Assembly: GCA_003352285.1 (NCBI GenBank)
Contig: QQVN01000005.1
Location: 186,001-250,000, forward strand
Reading direction: 5' to 3'
Length of the DNA stretch: 64,000 nt
From: Thermoproteota archaeon
GTDB lineage: Archaea > Thermoproteota > Nitrososphaeria > Nitrososphaerales > Nitrosopumilaceae
Part shown: positions 45,828 through 54,570 of the stretch, in pieces
Layout of the letters: each line of letters opens with the position of its first letter
Numbering within the stretch: the first letter of the stretch is position 1
Notes under the pieces: generated by a model
Database searches by the model: none
What the model was told of the DNA's origin: nothing
Seen by the model: the letters and a program-made list of their open reading frames with translations, nothing else
Made by a program: the position numbers and the translations under genes

Positions 45828-45858
45828 ACCGTAAGGTACGGTACTAGTACTTTATAAG
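45827..45858 (-). promoter_or_regulatory. radA promoter with candidate palindromic operators
   Basis: On the minus strand, CTTATAAAG (45851-45858) is the TATA box, centred about 27 nt before the ATG, implying a leaderless transcript. Between them are a perfect 10-bp palindrome GTACTAGTAC (45841-45850) and a 7-3-7 inverted repeat TACCGTA-CCT-TACGGTA (45827-45843, sharing the start-codon base). Their position over the initiation region is that of a repressor operator. The regulator is not identified. Confidence 0.65.
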
Positions 45859-45908
45859 GATGTTGTTTTGTTAAATTATTCTAAAAGAGTTAGTTTAGCT
45901 AAAAAGAT

Positions 45909-46091
45909 CTAACGACGTCTTTTTCTTTGTCCTGGTTTGTTTTGACCAGGAATACGACTGAGTACAAATCGCTTCTTAAAGTTGCTCTTGTTTCTAAGGC
46001 TAGAGTTAGTACCGACTTTTTTTCTTCCTTCAACCTTTGGAGTTTGTCCTCTAACTTTTCCTGCTTTAGTAAGCGAACCGTGAGTTGCCAT
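45909..46091 (-). CDS. rps30e: 30S ribosomal protein S30e
   Basis: This 60-residue, very basic small-subunit protein has GSLTKAGKVRGQTPKVEGRKK and ends PGQNKPGQRKRRR, matching eukaryotic S30 without its ubiquitin-like fusion partner. It is a feature of some archaea, including thaumarchaea. It stands alone between radA and the radical SAM gene, on the same strand. Confidence 0.9.
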   Translation of the reverse strand: MATHGSLTKAGKVRGQTPKVEGRKKVGTNSSLRNKSNFKKRFVLSRIPGQNKPGQRKRRR

Positions 46092-46134
46092 AATTAGTCA
46101 TGATTTGATGTGAATTTATGTATTTGTATAAAAT

Positions 46135-47862
46135 TTACCAATAATTGGCTTTGATCTTCTCAATTACTCGCTCGTGTTCGCGGCTCTTTCGTCTGGCATA
46201 TCTCTCCATTGCACCCAATGGAACGCCGCCTAAGGAACGTGCAATCATGTTAAAGAAGTATTTCTTGGGACCTTTTTGACCGCCAGTCTTTGTCATGAAT
46301 TTTTGAATACCATACTTGAAGTTGTGTTGCCAAGTTTTGTACATGACACCTAGTTGTGCCGGGTCCATTTCATTTCCAATGTTAAAGAATTCAGATTTTT
46401 CTAGCAAGCCAATTGGAACAAATGTCAAAGGCGTTGTAGTAAACATGGAATCAGGTTGTTCTTTTTCTAATTCATTAATTATCTGAATTGTCTCCCATGA
46501 ATCTTCTGGGGTCTCATCATTATCTAGACCCATAATCAGGGTAAATGCTGGAACCCAATAGTGCTCATTAAGAGTTTTTACTCCTTCTTTTACAACCCAG
46601 TGCCATTCTTCTGGACGGTATGGGGCAAGTTTTCTATCAGCATATTTTTCAATTAATCGTAGACTGCCAGTCTCAAATCCACATTGAACACCAATCAAAT
46701 TCTCTGCTCCTGAGCGAATAATTTTTGAGATGTTTGGAATTAGTTTTTCATCAGCAATTGCACCTGCAAGAGTTCCATGAGTTGGGTTAGTGTGTTCAAC
46801 GCCAGTAGACATTATTGCAGTAAACAGCTCCTCTAATGCCTCTCTGTTTGGCTCCATGCCTTTGCTTGTCTTTGGATCCATTCCATAAACAAAGATATCA
46901 TCACTATGTATCCATGCAGATTTTTCTCCACCTTTTTTGAGGTTTATCTCAATCTCTTTTTTGACTTTTTCAGGCGGATAGTATCTTAATGCTCTAAGTG
47001 TAACATCGCAAAATTTGCATCCACGTCCACATCCCCTCATTACTTCAACCATTCCATGCATACTTGGTTCTACAATGTCTGGAATATCTTCAAGGTCTGG
47101 TCTGTCCCAAAAGTTTACAAATCTTCCATGGAGTGTGCGACCTTCACGTTGGAATTCTTTTATGTTTACTTTGAAATCACTTCGTTTTCTAAATGGATTC
47201 ATGTTTTCAAAGTCACCATTAATCAAATAATTGAAAAAGCGTCCTGCATGTCCATCAATTTCAGGGGCTATGCCTCCAAGTTCTCCTTCTAAGATTGCAT
47301 ATAGTCCATATTCCTCGATTTTTTCTGGATCATAGTTGTATTGCCAAGTTCCAGAAGCACCTGCAATAACTTTGGCATTGCTTCCGTTCTTCTTCTTTGC
47401 GGCATTAATTCTCATGTGTAAATCTCTATTGTAAAATTCATCATATGACATCTGCTTTCGTCCATAAGTAAAGGTCATAGTAACAGGTCCCATTCCAAGT
47501 GGATCCATTTCATATGTTCCAACTACTTGGGTTTCAGGTCCGATGAATTTCTCAATATGATCAGGATGTGCTACAACTACATCTTCTCGTCTAAAGCCAT
47601 CACGTAACAGTCCTGCCTCTACTTTTCGTAGTCCGTATGGAGCATAATTTGCAACACCGTTTGTGTGTTCTATGGGATTACAGATAAAATCAAACAAAAT
47701 TTTTGGAGTCACTTGGTTTTTGAGAATTTTATACCAAAAGCTCTTCTTATCACGATGTGGGTCTAGTGCAGGGGCACAGCCAAAAAACGTAGCTAAAGAA
47801 AGGTGTCGATATGGCGACATCAAAGTACGATCTGCTGTCAATACTATCTTTGGATGTGCCAT
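46135..47862 (-). CDS. Radical SAM protein, possibly B12-binding type
   Basis: This 575-residue protein has a radical SAM cluster VEVMRGCGRGCKFCDVT (CX3CX2C) in the middle, preceded by an N-terminal domain that could be B12-binding-like (KVIAGASGTWQYN, EGELGGIAPEIDGHAGRFF). The C-terminal region has GFETGSLRLIEKYADR and GLDNDETPEDSWETI. Relatives in archaea include lipid-modifying enzymes (GDGT ring and tetraether synthases) as well as many of unknown role, and I cannot distinguish these. Length and signature are complete. It has its own AT-rich promoter region downstream of the pyrK gap. Confidence 0.8.
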   Translation of the reverse strand: MAHPKIVLTADRTLMSPYRHLSLATFFGCAPALDPHRDKKSFWYKILKNQVTPKILFDFICNPIEHTNGVANYAPYGLRKVEAGLLRDGFRREDVVVAHPDHIEKFIGPETQVVGTYEMDPLGMGPVTMTFTYGRKQMSYDEFYNRDLHMRINAAKKKNGSNAKVIAGASGTWQYNYDPEKIEEYGLYAILEGELGGIAPEIDGHAGRFFNYLINGDFENMNPFRKRSDFKVNIKEFQREGRTLHGRFVNFWDRPDLEDIPDIVEPSMHGMVEVMRGCGRGCKFCDVTLRALRYYPPEKVKKEIEINLKKGGEKSAWIHSDDIFVYGMDPKTSKGMEPNREALEELFTAIMSTGVEHTNPTHGTLAGAIADEKLIPNISKIIRSGAENLIGVQCGFETGSLRLIEKYADRKLAPYRPEEWHWVVKEGVKTLNEHYWVPAFTLIMGLDNDETPEDSWETIQIINELEKEQPDSMFTTTPLTFVPIGLLEKSEFFNIGNEMDPAQLGVMYKTWQHNFKYGIQKFMTKTGGQKGPKKYFFNMIARSLGGVPLGAMERYARRKSREHERVIEKIKANYW

Positions 47863-47913
47863 TCCCTTGTGGGCAATAATTTCTTAATTTATTTTAAACC
47901 TTCCTAGCCAGTC

Positions 47914-48726
47914 TCAATAATTTTCCAAAATTCCAGCCTTGTTTCTGTAAAAATGACCAAATTCAGGATTTGAAGAGAGACAATTTCCATCAAAGATCGT
48001 TCCGTCCTTACACACTAGGTTTTCACCCACACAGCAGCTACCACATATTCCTACACCACATTTCATCATTCTCTCAAGACTTGCTTGTACAAAGAGATTA
48101 TTGGAGTTTGCAATTTGTACTGTCTTGTACATCATTTTTTCTGGTCCACAAGTGTAAATTCCATCAAACTTTACTTCTTTACATAATTTTTCGACAATAT
48201 CAGTGACAAATCCCTTGGTACCATAGCTTCCATCATCAGTTGTGACAATAACTTTGTGATTATTTTTTTGCAGTAAATGGTTTGCCAAGTCTTCAAAGAA
48301 AACTTCATCTTTTGTTTTTGCTCCCATTACAACAGTTACATTATCTGTTGGTTTAAGATGAGTGATTAATCGCATCAAAGGAACTAGCCCAGTACCTCCA
48401 CCTACAAGTAATAATTTTCCTGATTTAATATCAAAAGAATTTCCATATGGTCCCCTCACACCAATTTGTTGACCTGGACCAATATTGTATAGACCAGTAG
48501 AAGCAGGACCATGTCGACGAACAGTAAATGCAGCCTTTCCCTTATCTTGTGAAATCATGACACTCATTGGTAATTCATTAATTCCAGGAATCCAAACCAT
48601 CGCAAATTGCCCAGGTAAAACATTAGACATTACATCATCAGAAAATATCAAGGTTCTAACTGTAGGTGTTTCATCTATTACTTTCTCAATAGTACAAATT
48701 GTAGGATGATTATGATTTCTTTGCAC
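47914..48726 (-). CDS. pyrK: Dihydroorotate dehydrogenase electron-transfer subunit PyrK
   Basis: This 270-residue iron-sulfur flavoprotein carries electrons from class 1B PyrD to NAD(+). It has an N-terminal FAD domain (PMSVMISQDKGKAAFTVRRHG, then GPYGNSFD), an NAD-binding part (LLVGGGTGLVPLMRLI ... TCGPEKMMYKTV), and a [2Fe-2S] motif near the end: CGVGICGSCCVGENLVC. The ATG is at 48726. It overlaps pyrD by 17 nt and follows it in the same transcript. Confidence 0.92.
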   Translation of the reverse strand: MQRNHNHPTICTIEKVIDETPTVRTLIFSDDVMSNVLPGQFAMVWIPGINELPMSVMISQDKGKAAFTVRRHGPASTGLYNIGPGQQIGVRGPYGNSFDIKSGKLLLVGGGTGLVPLMRLITHLKPTDNVTVVMGAKTKDEVFFEDLANHLLQKNNHKVIVTTDDGSYGTKGFVTDIVEKLCKEVKFDGIYTCGPEKMMYKTVQIANSNNLFVQASLERMMKCGVGICGSCCVGENLVCKDGTIFDGNCLSSNPEFGHFYRNKAGILENY

Positions 48727-49621
48727 GGCCTATCATCTCCTCAATTTTTGTAATGCCCTTTCTTTCCATGTATTTTTCTATACCAACATTGATTTCATTA
48801 AATATTTCAAGCCAGTTGTCTCCAATCGCACTACCAATTTGAATTGCTGATGCTCCAGCTAAAAAGAATTCTACGGCATCTTCCCATGTAGATATTCCTC
48901 CACATCCAATTATTGGAATATCATATTTGGATGATATTTCAAAAACACATCGTAACGCGACGGGTTTGATCGGAGTGCCAGATAGTCCTCCTATTTTGTT
49001 GCTAAGAATTGGTCGCTGTGTTTCAACATCAATTGCCATGGCACGTAGGGTGTTAATTGCAGTTATTGCGTCAATTCCCGAATCAATGCATGCTCCAACA
49101 GTATTAAGATAATGAGTAGTTCCCAATCCAACCTTGGCTATTACAGGTACATCAGTAGATTTTTTGACAGTCTTTACAATTTTTTTAACTAGTTCAGGAT
49201 CATCGCCCACCTCTAGCCCCACTTTTGCTACATGAGGGCAGGATAGATTTAGCTCATATGCAACAACCTTACAGTTTTCAAATTGAGATACCATGAATTC
49301 AAAGTCTTCCCCAACAGAGCCAACAAGACTGACAATAATTGGAACGTCCTTGTTTTGAGAAATCATCTTTGCAAAGTTAGTTGCTCCAGGGTTTGAGAGA
49401 CCAACTGCGTTAATCCATCCACCTCCTTTTACGCTAAATATTGTAGGATTTGGATATCCCTCCCATGGTTCTTTGCTCAATGACTTTGTAACTACAGCTC
49501 CAGCCCCTGACTGATGAATTCTCTTAAAGACATCTAATGAAATTCCTAAAATTCCAGAAGCGAGCATTATTGGACGCTCTAATTTGATAGGTCCCAAGGA
49601 GGTCGCAAGAGAGGGTTTCAC
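48710..49621 (-). CDS. pyrD: Dihydroorotate dehydrogenase PyrD (class 1B)
   Basis: This 303-residue FMN enzyme oxidises dihydroorotate to orotate in pyrimidine synthesis. The class 1B catalytic Cys is in YELNLSCPHV; FMN-binding parts are GWINAVGLSNPG and PIIGCGGISTWEDAVEF; and GAVVTKSLSKEP is near the start. Together with PyrK it forms the heterotetramer. The start is GTG at 49621 with a TATA-like AATATAATA about 28 nt upstream (49645-49653), so it is leaderless. It is divergent from nop5 with a 90-nt gap. Confidence 0.93.
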   Translation of the reverse strand: MKPSLATSLGPIKLERPIMLASGILGISLDVFKRIHQSGAGAVVTKSLSKEPWEGYPNPTIFSVKGGGWINAVGLSNPGATNFAKMISQNKDVPIIVSLVGSVGEDFEFMVSQFENCKVVAYELNLSCPHVAKVGLEVGDDPELVKKIVKTVKKSTDVPVIAKVGLGTTHYLNTVGACIDSGIDAITAINTLRAMAIDVETQRPILSNKIGGLSGTPIKPVALRCVFEISSKYDIPIIGCGGISTWEDAVEFFLAGASAIQIGSAIGDNWLEIFNEINVGIEKYMERKGITKIEEMIGRAKKS

Positions 49622-49711
49622 TTTTAAATCTAGTTTGACTTTGGAATATAATAGTTGATTCTAGTCTTTGCTGGTACCTTTTTTAATGGAATGATTTGAA
49701 ATCAACTAGTT

Positions 49712-51232
49712 ATGCAGACAGTCGTTTTGACAGAGATGGGAATCGCAGTATTCGAGGAGAAAAAATGTAAGAAATCATTTCCATTCTCAAATCCATCAAA
49801 AGAGTACATTTCAGTACGAAAAGGAGAAGCCAGAATACATGATCTGATTGATTATGTTGCAAATCTTGACGGTGTGATCTCTGTAAGTGATGAAGCATTG
49901 TTATCAATTTTGAAAAAAAATTCTATTGATGCTCAATTAATGAGTGAGGATGGAGTAAATGAAATTCATGCTTCAAAGCCTGAAATTCTTGTAACAGCAG
50001 GTTTTGCAAAAGATCAAAACGATGCAATGGTAAAACTTCGAGATTTTGCTATTCAATTATCCTCATCAAAAGTTACCGAAGTATCTGAAAGTCCAGACTT
50101 GCACATCATTCAGGCTATCAACACATTAGATGACATTGATAAGATTGGAAACGGAGTTAGCTCGAGATTAAGGGAGTGGTATGGGCTACATTTTCCCGAA
50201 TTAGACAACATTATTGATAGTGTATATGGATATGCACAGATTGTTTTAGCAGGAAAAAGATCTCAACTAACAAAGAATGTATTTGTTGATGCAGGATTTC
50301 CAGAATCAAAAGTTGAGATGTTGCTTTTAGTAAGTGAGAAAAGTCGTGGAGGGGATATTTCAGATGAAAATCTATCAATTGTTCAGTCATTAGCAAGACA
50401 AATTGTTGAACTACATGATTTAAGAAAAAAGTTAGAATCACATATTGAAATTCAGATGAATGAGATTGCTCCTAATTTTGCTGCAATTCTTGGAACTGCA
50501 GTGGGAGCAAGAATTCTTGCCAGAGCAGGAGGATTAAAGAAACTTGCATCAATGCCTGCCAGTACAATTCAAGTTCTTGGTGCAGAAAAGGCACTATTTA
50601 GATCATTAAAGACAGGCTCCCAACCACCAAAACACGGATTGTTATTTCAGCATGCACTAGTTCATGCAGCGCCAAGATGGCAGCGTGGAAAGATAGCACG
50701 TGCAGTAGCTGCAAAGGCTGCAATTGCTGCACGAGTCGATGTGTATGGAGGAGGTCTTAACAAGACATTACTTGAGAAGCTAAACATTCGAGTCGATGAG
50801 ATTGGTAAAAAGTACAAAGAACCCACTGAGAAAAAACCAACTCCAAGAGGAGATTTCCGAAGTGATAGAGGAGAGTCAAGAGGAAATCGTGACTTTAGAA
50901 GAAGTGATAGAGGAGAGTCAAGAGGAAATCGTGACTTTAGAAGAAGTGATAGAGGAGAGTCAAGAGGAAATCGTGACTTTAGAAGAAGTGATAGAGGAGA
51001 GTCAAGAGGAAATCGTGACTTTAGAAGAAGTGATAGAGGAGAGTCAAGAGGAAATCGTGACTTTAGAAGAAGTGATAGAGGAGAGTCAAGAGGAAATCGT
51101 GACTTTAGAAGAAGTGATAGAGGAGAGTCAAGAGGAAATCGTGACTTTAGAAGAAGTGATAGAGGAGAGTCAAGAGATAATGATAAATCAAAAATGAAAG
51201 GCAAGAAGCGAAAAAAGTTTGGCAGAAGATAA
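49712..51232 (+). CDS. Nop5/Nop56-58 box C/D RNP protein with repetitive C-tail
   Basis: This 506-residue protein scaffolds box C/D RNPs that guide 2'-O-methylation. The N-terminal domain (~1-110), a coiled coil (residues ~140-250, with LREWYGLHFPELDNII), and the Nop domain (MNEIAPNFAAILGTAVGARIL, KHGLLFQHALVHAAPRWQRGKIARAVAAKAAIAARVD) are intact. From about residue 384 a disordered tail has seven identical copies of the 14-residue unit SDRGESRGNRDFRR plus a partial copy, followed by a Lys-rich end. It overlaps the fibrillarin gene by 14 nt. Confidence 0.93.
   Translation: MQTVVLTEMGIAVFEEKKCKKSFPFSNPSKEYISVRKGEARIHDLIDYVANLDGVISVSDEALLSILKKNSIDAQLMSEDGVNEIHASKPEILVTAGFAKDQNDAMVKLRDFAIQLSSSKVTEVSESPDLHIIQAINTLDDIDKIGNGVSSRLREWYGLHFPELDNIIDSVYGYAQIVLAGKRSQLTKNVFVDAGFPESKVEMLLLVSEKSRGGDISDENLSIVQSLARQIVELHDLRKKLESHIEIQMNEIAPNFAAILGTAVGARILARAGGLKKLASMPASTIQVLGAEKALFRSLKTGSQPPKHGLLFQHALVHAAPRWQRGKIARAVAAKAAIAARVDVYGGGLNKTLLEKLNIRVDEIGKKYKEPTEKKPTPRGDFRSDRGESRGNRDFRRSDRGESRGNRDFRRSDRGESRGNRDFRRSDRGESRGNRDFRRSDRGESRGNRDFRRSDRGESRGNRDFRRSDRGESRGNRDFRRSDRGESRDNDKSKMKGKKRKKFGRR
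50861..51175 (+). repeat. 42-bp tandem repeat inside nop5
   Basis: Seven complete 42-bp units starting at 50861, 50903, 50945, 50987, 51029, 51071 and 51113, plus a partial copy at 51155. The units are identical by eye at DNA level. Each begins agtgatagaggagagtcaag and encodes 14 residues. Because 42 is divisible by three, other frames also stay open here, so long overlapping frames in this segment are artefacts. Confidence 0.95.
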
Positions 51233-51893
51233 TGCTTTTGTCTGGGTTAAATCAGAAGGTAGAGATTCACTTGCTACTGAAAATTTAATTCCAGGCAATC
51301 AGGTTTACAACGAAAAATTAATTCTAAAAAAAGGTGTAGAGTATAGAACATGGGATGCATTTAGAAGTAAGCTTGCAGCTGCAATAAGGAATAATCTTGA
51401 AGACTTTCCTTTCAAAGATAAATCCAAAGTACTGTATCTTGGTGCATCCACTGGAACGACTGTAAGTCATATTTCTGATATCGTAGGTCCTCAGGGTAAA
51501 GTTTTTGCAGTAGAGCACGCAAGCAGAGTTGCACGTGATTTATTGGACAGGGTAGCATCATACAGATCCAATATAACACCAATAATTCAGGACGCAAGAC
51601 AACCAAAAGATTACTTTTCAATGTATGGTAAGGTGGACATTGTTTATTGTGACATTGCACAGCCAGATCAGACAGATATTGCTATTTCAAATTGTAAATT
51701 ATATCTCAAGGAAGAGGGCTATCTGTTTTTAGTAATTAAGACAAGAAGTATTGATGTCACAAAATCACCCCAAAGAATTATTGAAGAACAAATAAAGAAA
51801 TTGGAGAAAAATTTTGATGTTTTACAAACTATAGATCTAAAGCCGTATGACAAAGATCATGCAATGGTAATTGCTACGTATTCAAAAAACTAG
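51219..51893 (+). CDS. flpA: Fibrillarin-like rRNA/tRNA 2'-O-methyltransferase
   Basis: This 224-residue enzyme is the catalytic subunit of the box C/D RNP. It matches archaeal fibrillarin: KVEYRTWDAFRSKLAAAI-like start (EYRTWDAFRSKLAAAI), KVLYLGASTGTTVSHISDIVGPQGKVFAVEHASR (SAM site), PIIQDARQP, VDIVYCDIAQPDQ (catalytic Asp), and FLVIKTRSIDVT (Lys). The start is TTG at 51219, overlapping nop5 by 14 nt. Its 3' end overlaps convergent rnhB by 4 nt. Confidence 0.93.
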   Translation: MAEDNAFVWVKSEGRDSLATENLIPGNQVYNEKLILKKGVEYRTWDAFRSKLAAAIRNNLEDFPFKDKSKVLYLGASTGTTVSHISDIVGPQGKVFAVEHASRVARDLLDRVASYRSNITPIIQDARQPKDYFSMYGKVDIVYCDIAQPDQTDIAISNCKLYLKEEGYLFLVIKTRSIDVTKSPQRIIEEQIKKLEKNFDVLQTIDLKPYDKDHAMVIATYSKN

Positions 51894-52510
51894 TGTGAGT
51901 TTACAATATTTTGAACGGGTTTCCAGCTTGCTCTAACAAATTTTGGTAGCTCATGAAATTCTGACAAATATGCTTTGACAAAATTAATTGCTTTAACATC
52001 AGAAGGGTAACCACTACCTACATCGTATTTCTTTTGTAAACGTGAAATTGCCCTATCTCTGCTTACCTTAGCAATAATTGATGCAGCAGAAACTATGACA
52101 AAACGGTCATCTGCGTGATGATATGAGCGAATTTTCTTACCATTTGATAATTTTGATATTTCCTTCCCAAATCTTTTTGGGTTTACATCACAAGAATCAA
52201 CGTAGGATATACCAGGTTGGAGTTTGGTAATTACTTTGGCCATGTATTTGGCCTCTAAATTATTCAAATCATGTTTTTGGACGCTTTTATCAATGGTCTT
52301 TGGGGCAATTTTAGCCACATAATAGTCATCAGCAAATTCAATGATCTTTTTGTAGAGACGTTCTCTTTCTGCTGGAGATAATTTTTTAGAATCACGAATT
52401 CCCATTGCGCTTAGTTTTCTAATTTTTGATCGTTGTAGTGAAACTCCTGCAATAACTAATGGCCCTAACAAAGAACCCCTACCAGCATCATCTACCCCGC
52501 ATACTTGCAC
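51890..52510 (-). CDS. rnhB: Ribonuclease HII
   Basis: This 206-residue enzyme cuts RNA in RNA/DNA hybrids and single ribonucleotides. Support: CGVDDAGRGSLLGPLVIAG, IAPKTIDKSVQKHDLNNL-like segment, SYVDSCDVNPKRF (third acid) and FVIVSAASIIAKVSRDRAI. In most homologues the start of the active site reads DEAGRGP, whereas here it reads DDAGRGS, a Glu to Asp change at a catalytic position and Pro to Ser after the GRG. The rest of the site is intact. It converges on flpA. Confidence 0.9.
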   Translation of the reverse strand: MQVCGVDDAGRGSLLGPLVIAGVSLQRSKIRKLSAMGIRDSKKLSPAERERLYKKIIEFADDYYVAKIAPKTIDKSVQKHDLNNLEAKYMAKVITKLQPGISYVDSCDVNPKRFGKEISKLSNGKKIRSYHHADDRFVIVSAASIIAKVSRDRAISRLQKKYDVGSGYPSDVKAINFVKAYLSEFHELPKFVRASWKPVQNIVNSH

Positions 52511-52643
52511 GATAATTCTGATTATGAAACGATATTAAATCATTTTAGTGAAAGAAAATCATCACACTATAATCAATTTGTTAGTACAGAAGGGTTTAGA
52601 ATAAATCAGAGGAGAGTAGAGATACAACAGAAATTGAATAACA

Positions 52644-52748
52644 ATGATTAAAGAAAAATGTGACAGATGTGGTAGTCCACTTGGTACAGAAAGTAAAAAG
52701 ACAAAGCAGCGTTTTTGTGGAAACTGTAGACGAAAATTTCAATTATAA
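52644..52748 (+). CDS. Mini zinc-ribbon protein (34 aa)
   Basis: A 34-residue frame from ATG 52644 contains two Cys pairs (CDRC and CGNC) spaced as in a zinc ribbon, with basic flanks. The clear Cys-x2-Cys pattern suggests a real gene. It lies in a 330-nt stretch between rnhB and trm1 that otherwise holds only promoter-like AT-rich sequence. No family is recognised. Confidence 0.6.
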   Translation: MIKEKCDRCGSPLGTESKKTKQRFCGNCRRKFQL

Positions 52749-52840
52749 CTTCATTTGGCAAGTTTTAATGGATTTTTAAAAAATTGCTACAGGTAAAATT
52801 TCTCGATACCCATAATAGGTTTGTAAAATAAATCCTTTTG

Positions 52841-53980
52841 ATGCAGAATTCAGATTTTGATATTGCAGAAATCATAGAAGGAACAACAAAATTTCTTGTT
52901 CCAAGAGAATCTATTACTGAAAAAGTTCCACCAAAAGAGCCTGCATTCTTTAACCCTAGGGCAAAACTAAACAGAGATTTTTCCATCATTGCATATTCTG
53001 CATTTTTAAAAAATTTTGATGGACCAAAAATCTTTCTTGAAGGATTATCAGGTTTAGGGGCAAGAGGATTACGAGTTTCAAATGAAATTAAAAGTGTAGA
53101 AAAAGTTGTGATTAATGATCTAAATCCTAGTGCATTAGATATTGCAAAAAGATCTGCAAAATTAAATGAATTAAAAAACGTAGATTTTTCAGAAAATGAA
53201 ATTTGTCGTTTTCTAAGTGATTATTCTAAAAAAGGAAATAGAGGAACTATAGTAGACATTGATCCATTCGGTTCACCCTCTAGATACATCGATTGTGGTA
53301 TTAGGGCAACAATGCACGGTGGAATGCTATCAGTTACTGCAACTGACCTTCAGGTTCTTCATGGTCTGTTCCAAAATGCATGTAAGCGACGATATGGAGG
53401 AACTCCAATCAAAGTAGAATACGGAAATGAGATAGCTATCAGATTGATTTTAGGATGCATAAGAAGTGTTGCAGCAAGATTGGATATTGAGTTTATTCCT
53501 TTATTTGTTGAAAGTGACATGCATTATTATCGGGTGTATCTAAAAATTCTAAATCGTCCAGACCAAGAAGAAAATTTAGGTTATATCATACACTGTAAAA
53601 AATGTGGAAAAAGAGAAACATCATTAGAAAAGAAGATTAACTGTGAATCTTGTGGTGAAAAAAATCATCATGCAGGTCCTTTATGGATTGGAAAAATGTT
53701 TGATAAGAAATTTCTTGAGCTGATGTTAGATGAAACTACAAATTTCCAAGTGGATAAAACCTGTGAGAGAATAATTCAAAAATGCATTTTAGAAGAAGAC
53801 ATGCCTGGCACATACTATACTTTGGATGAAATTGCATCAAGATTAAAGACCTCACCGATAAGATTAGAAAAAATTATTGAGAAATTACAAGAAAGTGGTT
53901 TTAAGGCAAGTCAAACATGTCTAAATCCAACGGGTTTTAGAACAGATGCAGATATTGAAAAGATTAAAGAGTTTTTTTAG
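52841..53980 (+). CDS. trm1: tRNA (guanine26-N2)-dimethyltransferase Trm1
   Basis: This 379-residue Trm1 dimethylates G26 of tRNA. Signatures: AFFNPRAKLNRDFSI, the SAM loop LEGLSGLGARGLR, the catalytic TIVDIDPFGSPSRYID, and TATDLQVLHG. A C-terminal zinc part has CKKCGKRETS ... CESCGEKNHHAGPLWIG. The ATG at 52841 is preferred to the TTG one codon upstream. It is convergent with rlmE (4-nt overlap of ends). Confidence 0.93.
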   Translation: MQNSDFDIAEIIEGTTKFLVPRESITEKVPPKEPAFFNPRAKLNRDFSIIAYSAFLKNFDGPKIFLEGLSGLGARGLRVSNEIKSVEKVVINDLNPSALDIAKRSAKLNELKNVDFSENEICRFLSDYSKKGNRGTIVDIDPFGSPSRYIDCGIRATMHGGMLSVTATDLQVLHGLFQNACKRRYGGTPIKVEYGNEIAIRLILGCIRSVAARLDIEFIPLFVESDMHYYRVYLKILNRPDQEENLGYIIHCKKCGKRETSLEKKINCESCGEKNHHAGPLWIGKMFDKKFLELMLDETTNFQVDKTCERIIQKCILEEDMPGTYYTLDEIASRLKTSPIRLEKIIEKLQESGFKASQTCLNPTGFRTDADIEKIKEFF

Positions 53981-54570
53981 AGTCCAAATCCTAAGCAAAC
54001 ATAGTATAGCTCACTTGCAGCTTTTCTGCTTGCATTTGGTTTTGTTAACTTTACTTTGGCAAATTGTTTTTTTAGATAATCACGAAATTCAGTCGAATAT
54101 TCACCATCGAACACTTTGAAAACTGCATTTCCCTTGTGAGTCAAGACTTGCTCCATAATTTTTACTGCATCATAATTTAGTGATATTTGCTTTGCATGAT
54201 CGACAGACCAATTGCCAGTTACTTGTGGAGATAAATCACATATTACTGCATTAGCTTTGCGGCCAAAGTACTCTAAGATTTCATCAACGATGGATTCATC
54301 CTCGATGTTTTCACGCATAATGTAGGCACCGGCTATTTCTTCAACATAAGATGTGTCAACGCCAATAACTTTGCCTTGATTGCCAACTAGTTGAGCTGCT
54401 ACTTGTGTCCAACCTCCTGGAGCACATCCTAAATCAAGAACATAAAATCCCGGACCAATAATTCGATATGCTTTGTTTAGTTCTTTGAGTTTGAAAGCAG
54501 CTCTGCTCCGATAACCTTGTTCACGGGCGAGTTTTCTGTAATGATCTCGCCTTGCGTCAATTAGCTTCAT
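53977..54570 (-). CDS. rlmE: RlmE/FtsJ-type RNA 2'-O-methyltransferase
   Basis: This 197-residue class I methyltransferase carries the FtsJ catalytic K-D-K-E pattern: early Lys in GYRSRAAFKLKELN, SAM loop LDLGCAPGGWTQ, Asp in VICDLSPQVTGNWSVDH, Lys near GNAVFKVFDGEYS, and Glu near the end (AASELYYV). Archaeal members modify rRNA or tRNA. Its start overlaps the stop of the RPC34-like gene by 4 nt, so these two are translationally coupled. Confidence 0.9.
   Translation of the reverse strand: MKLIDARRDHYRKLAREQGYRSRAAFKLKELNKAYRIIGPGFYVLDLGCAPGGWTQVAAQLVGNQGKVIGVDTSYVEEIAGAYIMRENIEDESIVDEILEYFGRKANAVICDLSPQVTGNWSVDHAKQISLNYDAVKIMEQVLTHKGNAVFKVFDGEYSTEFRDYLKKQFAKVKLTKPNASRKAASELYYVCLGFGL

Noticed and set aside
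50861-51175. Could the regular repeats be a CRISPR array?
   Set aside because: The units are directly adjacent without unique spacers and lie in frame inside nop5.
50662-51204. Long minus-strand and shifted plus-strand frames over the Nop5 tail
   Set aside because: The 42-bp repeat is a multiple of three and keeps every frame open. These are artefacts of the repeat; Nop5 is the real gene.
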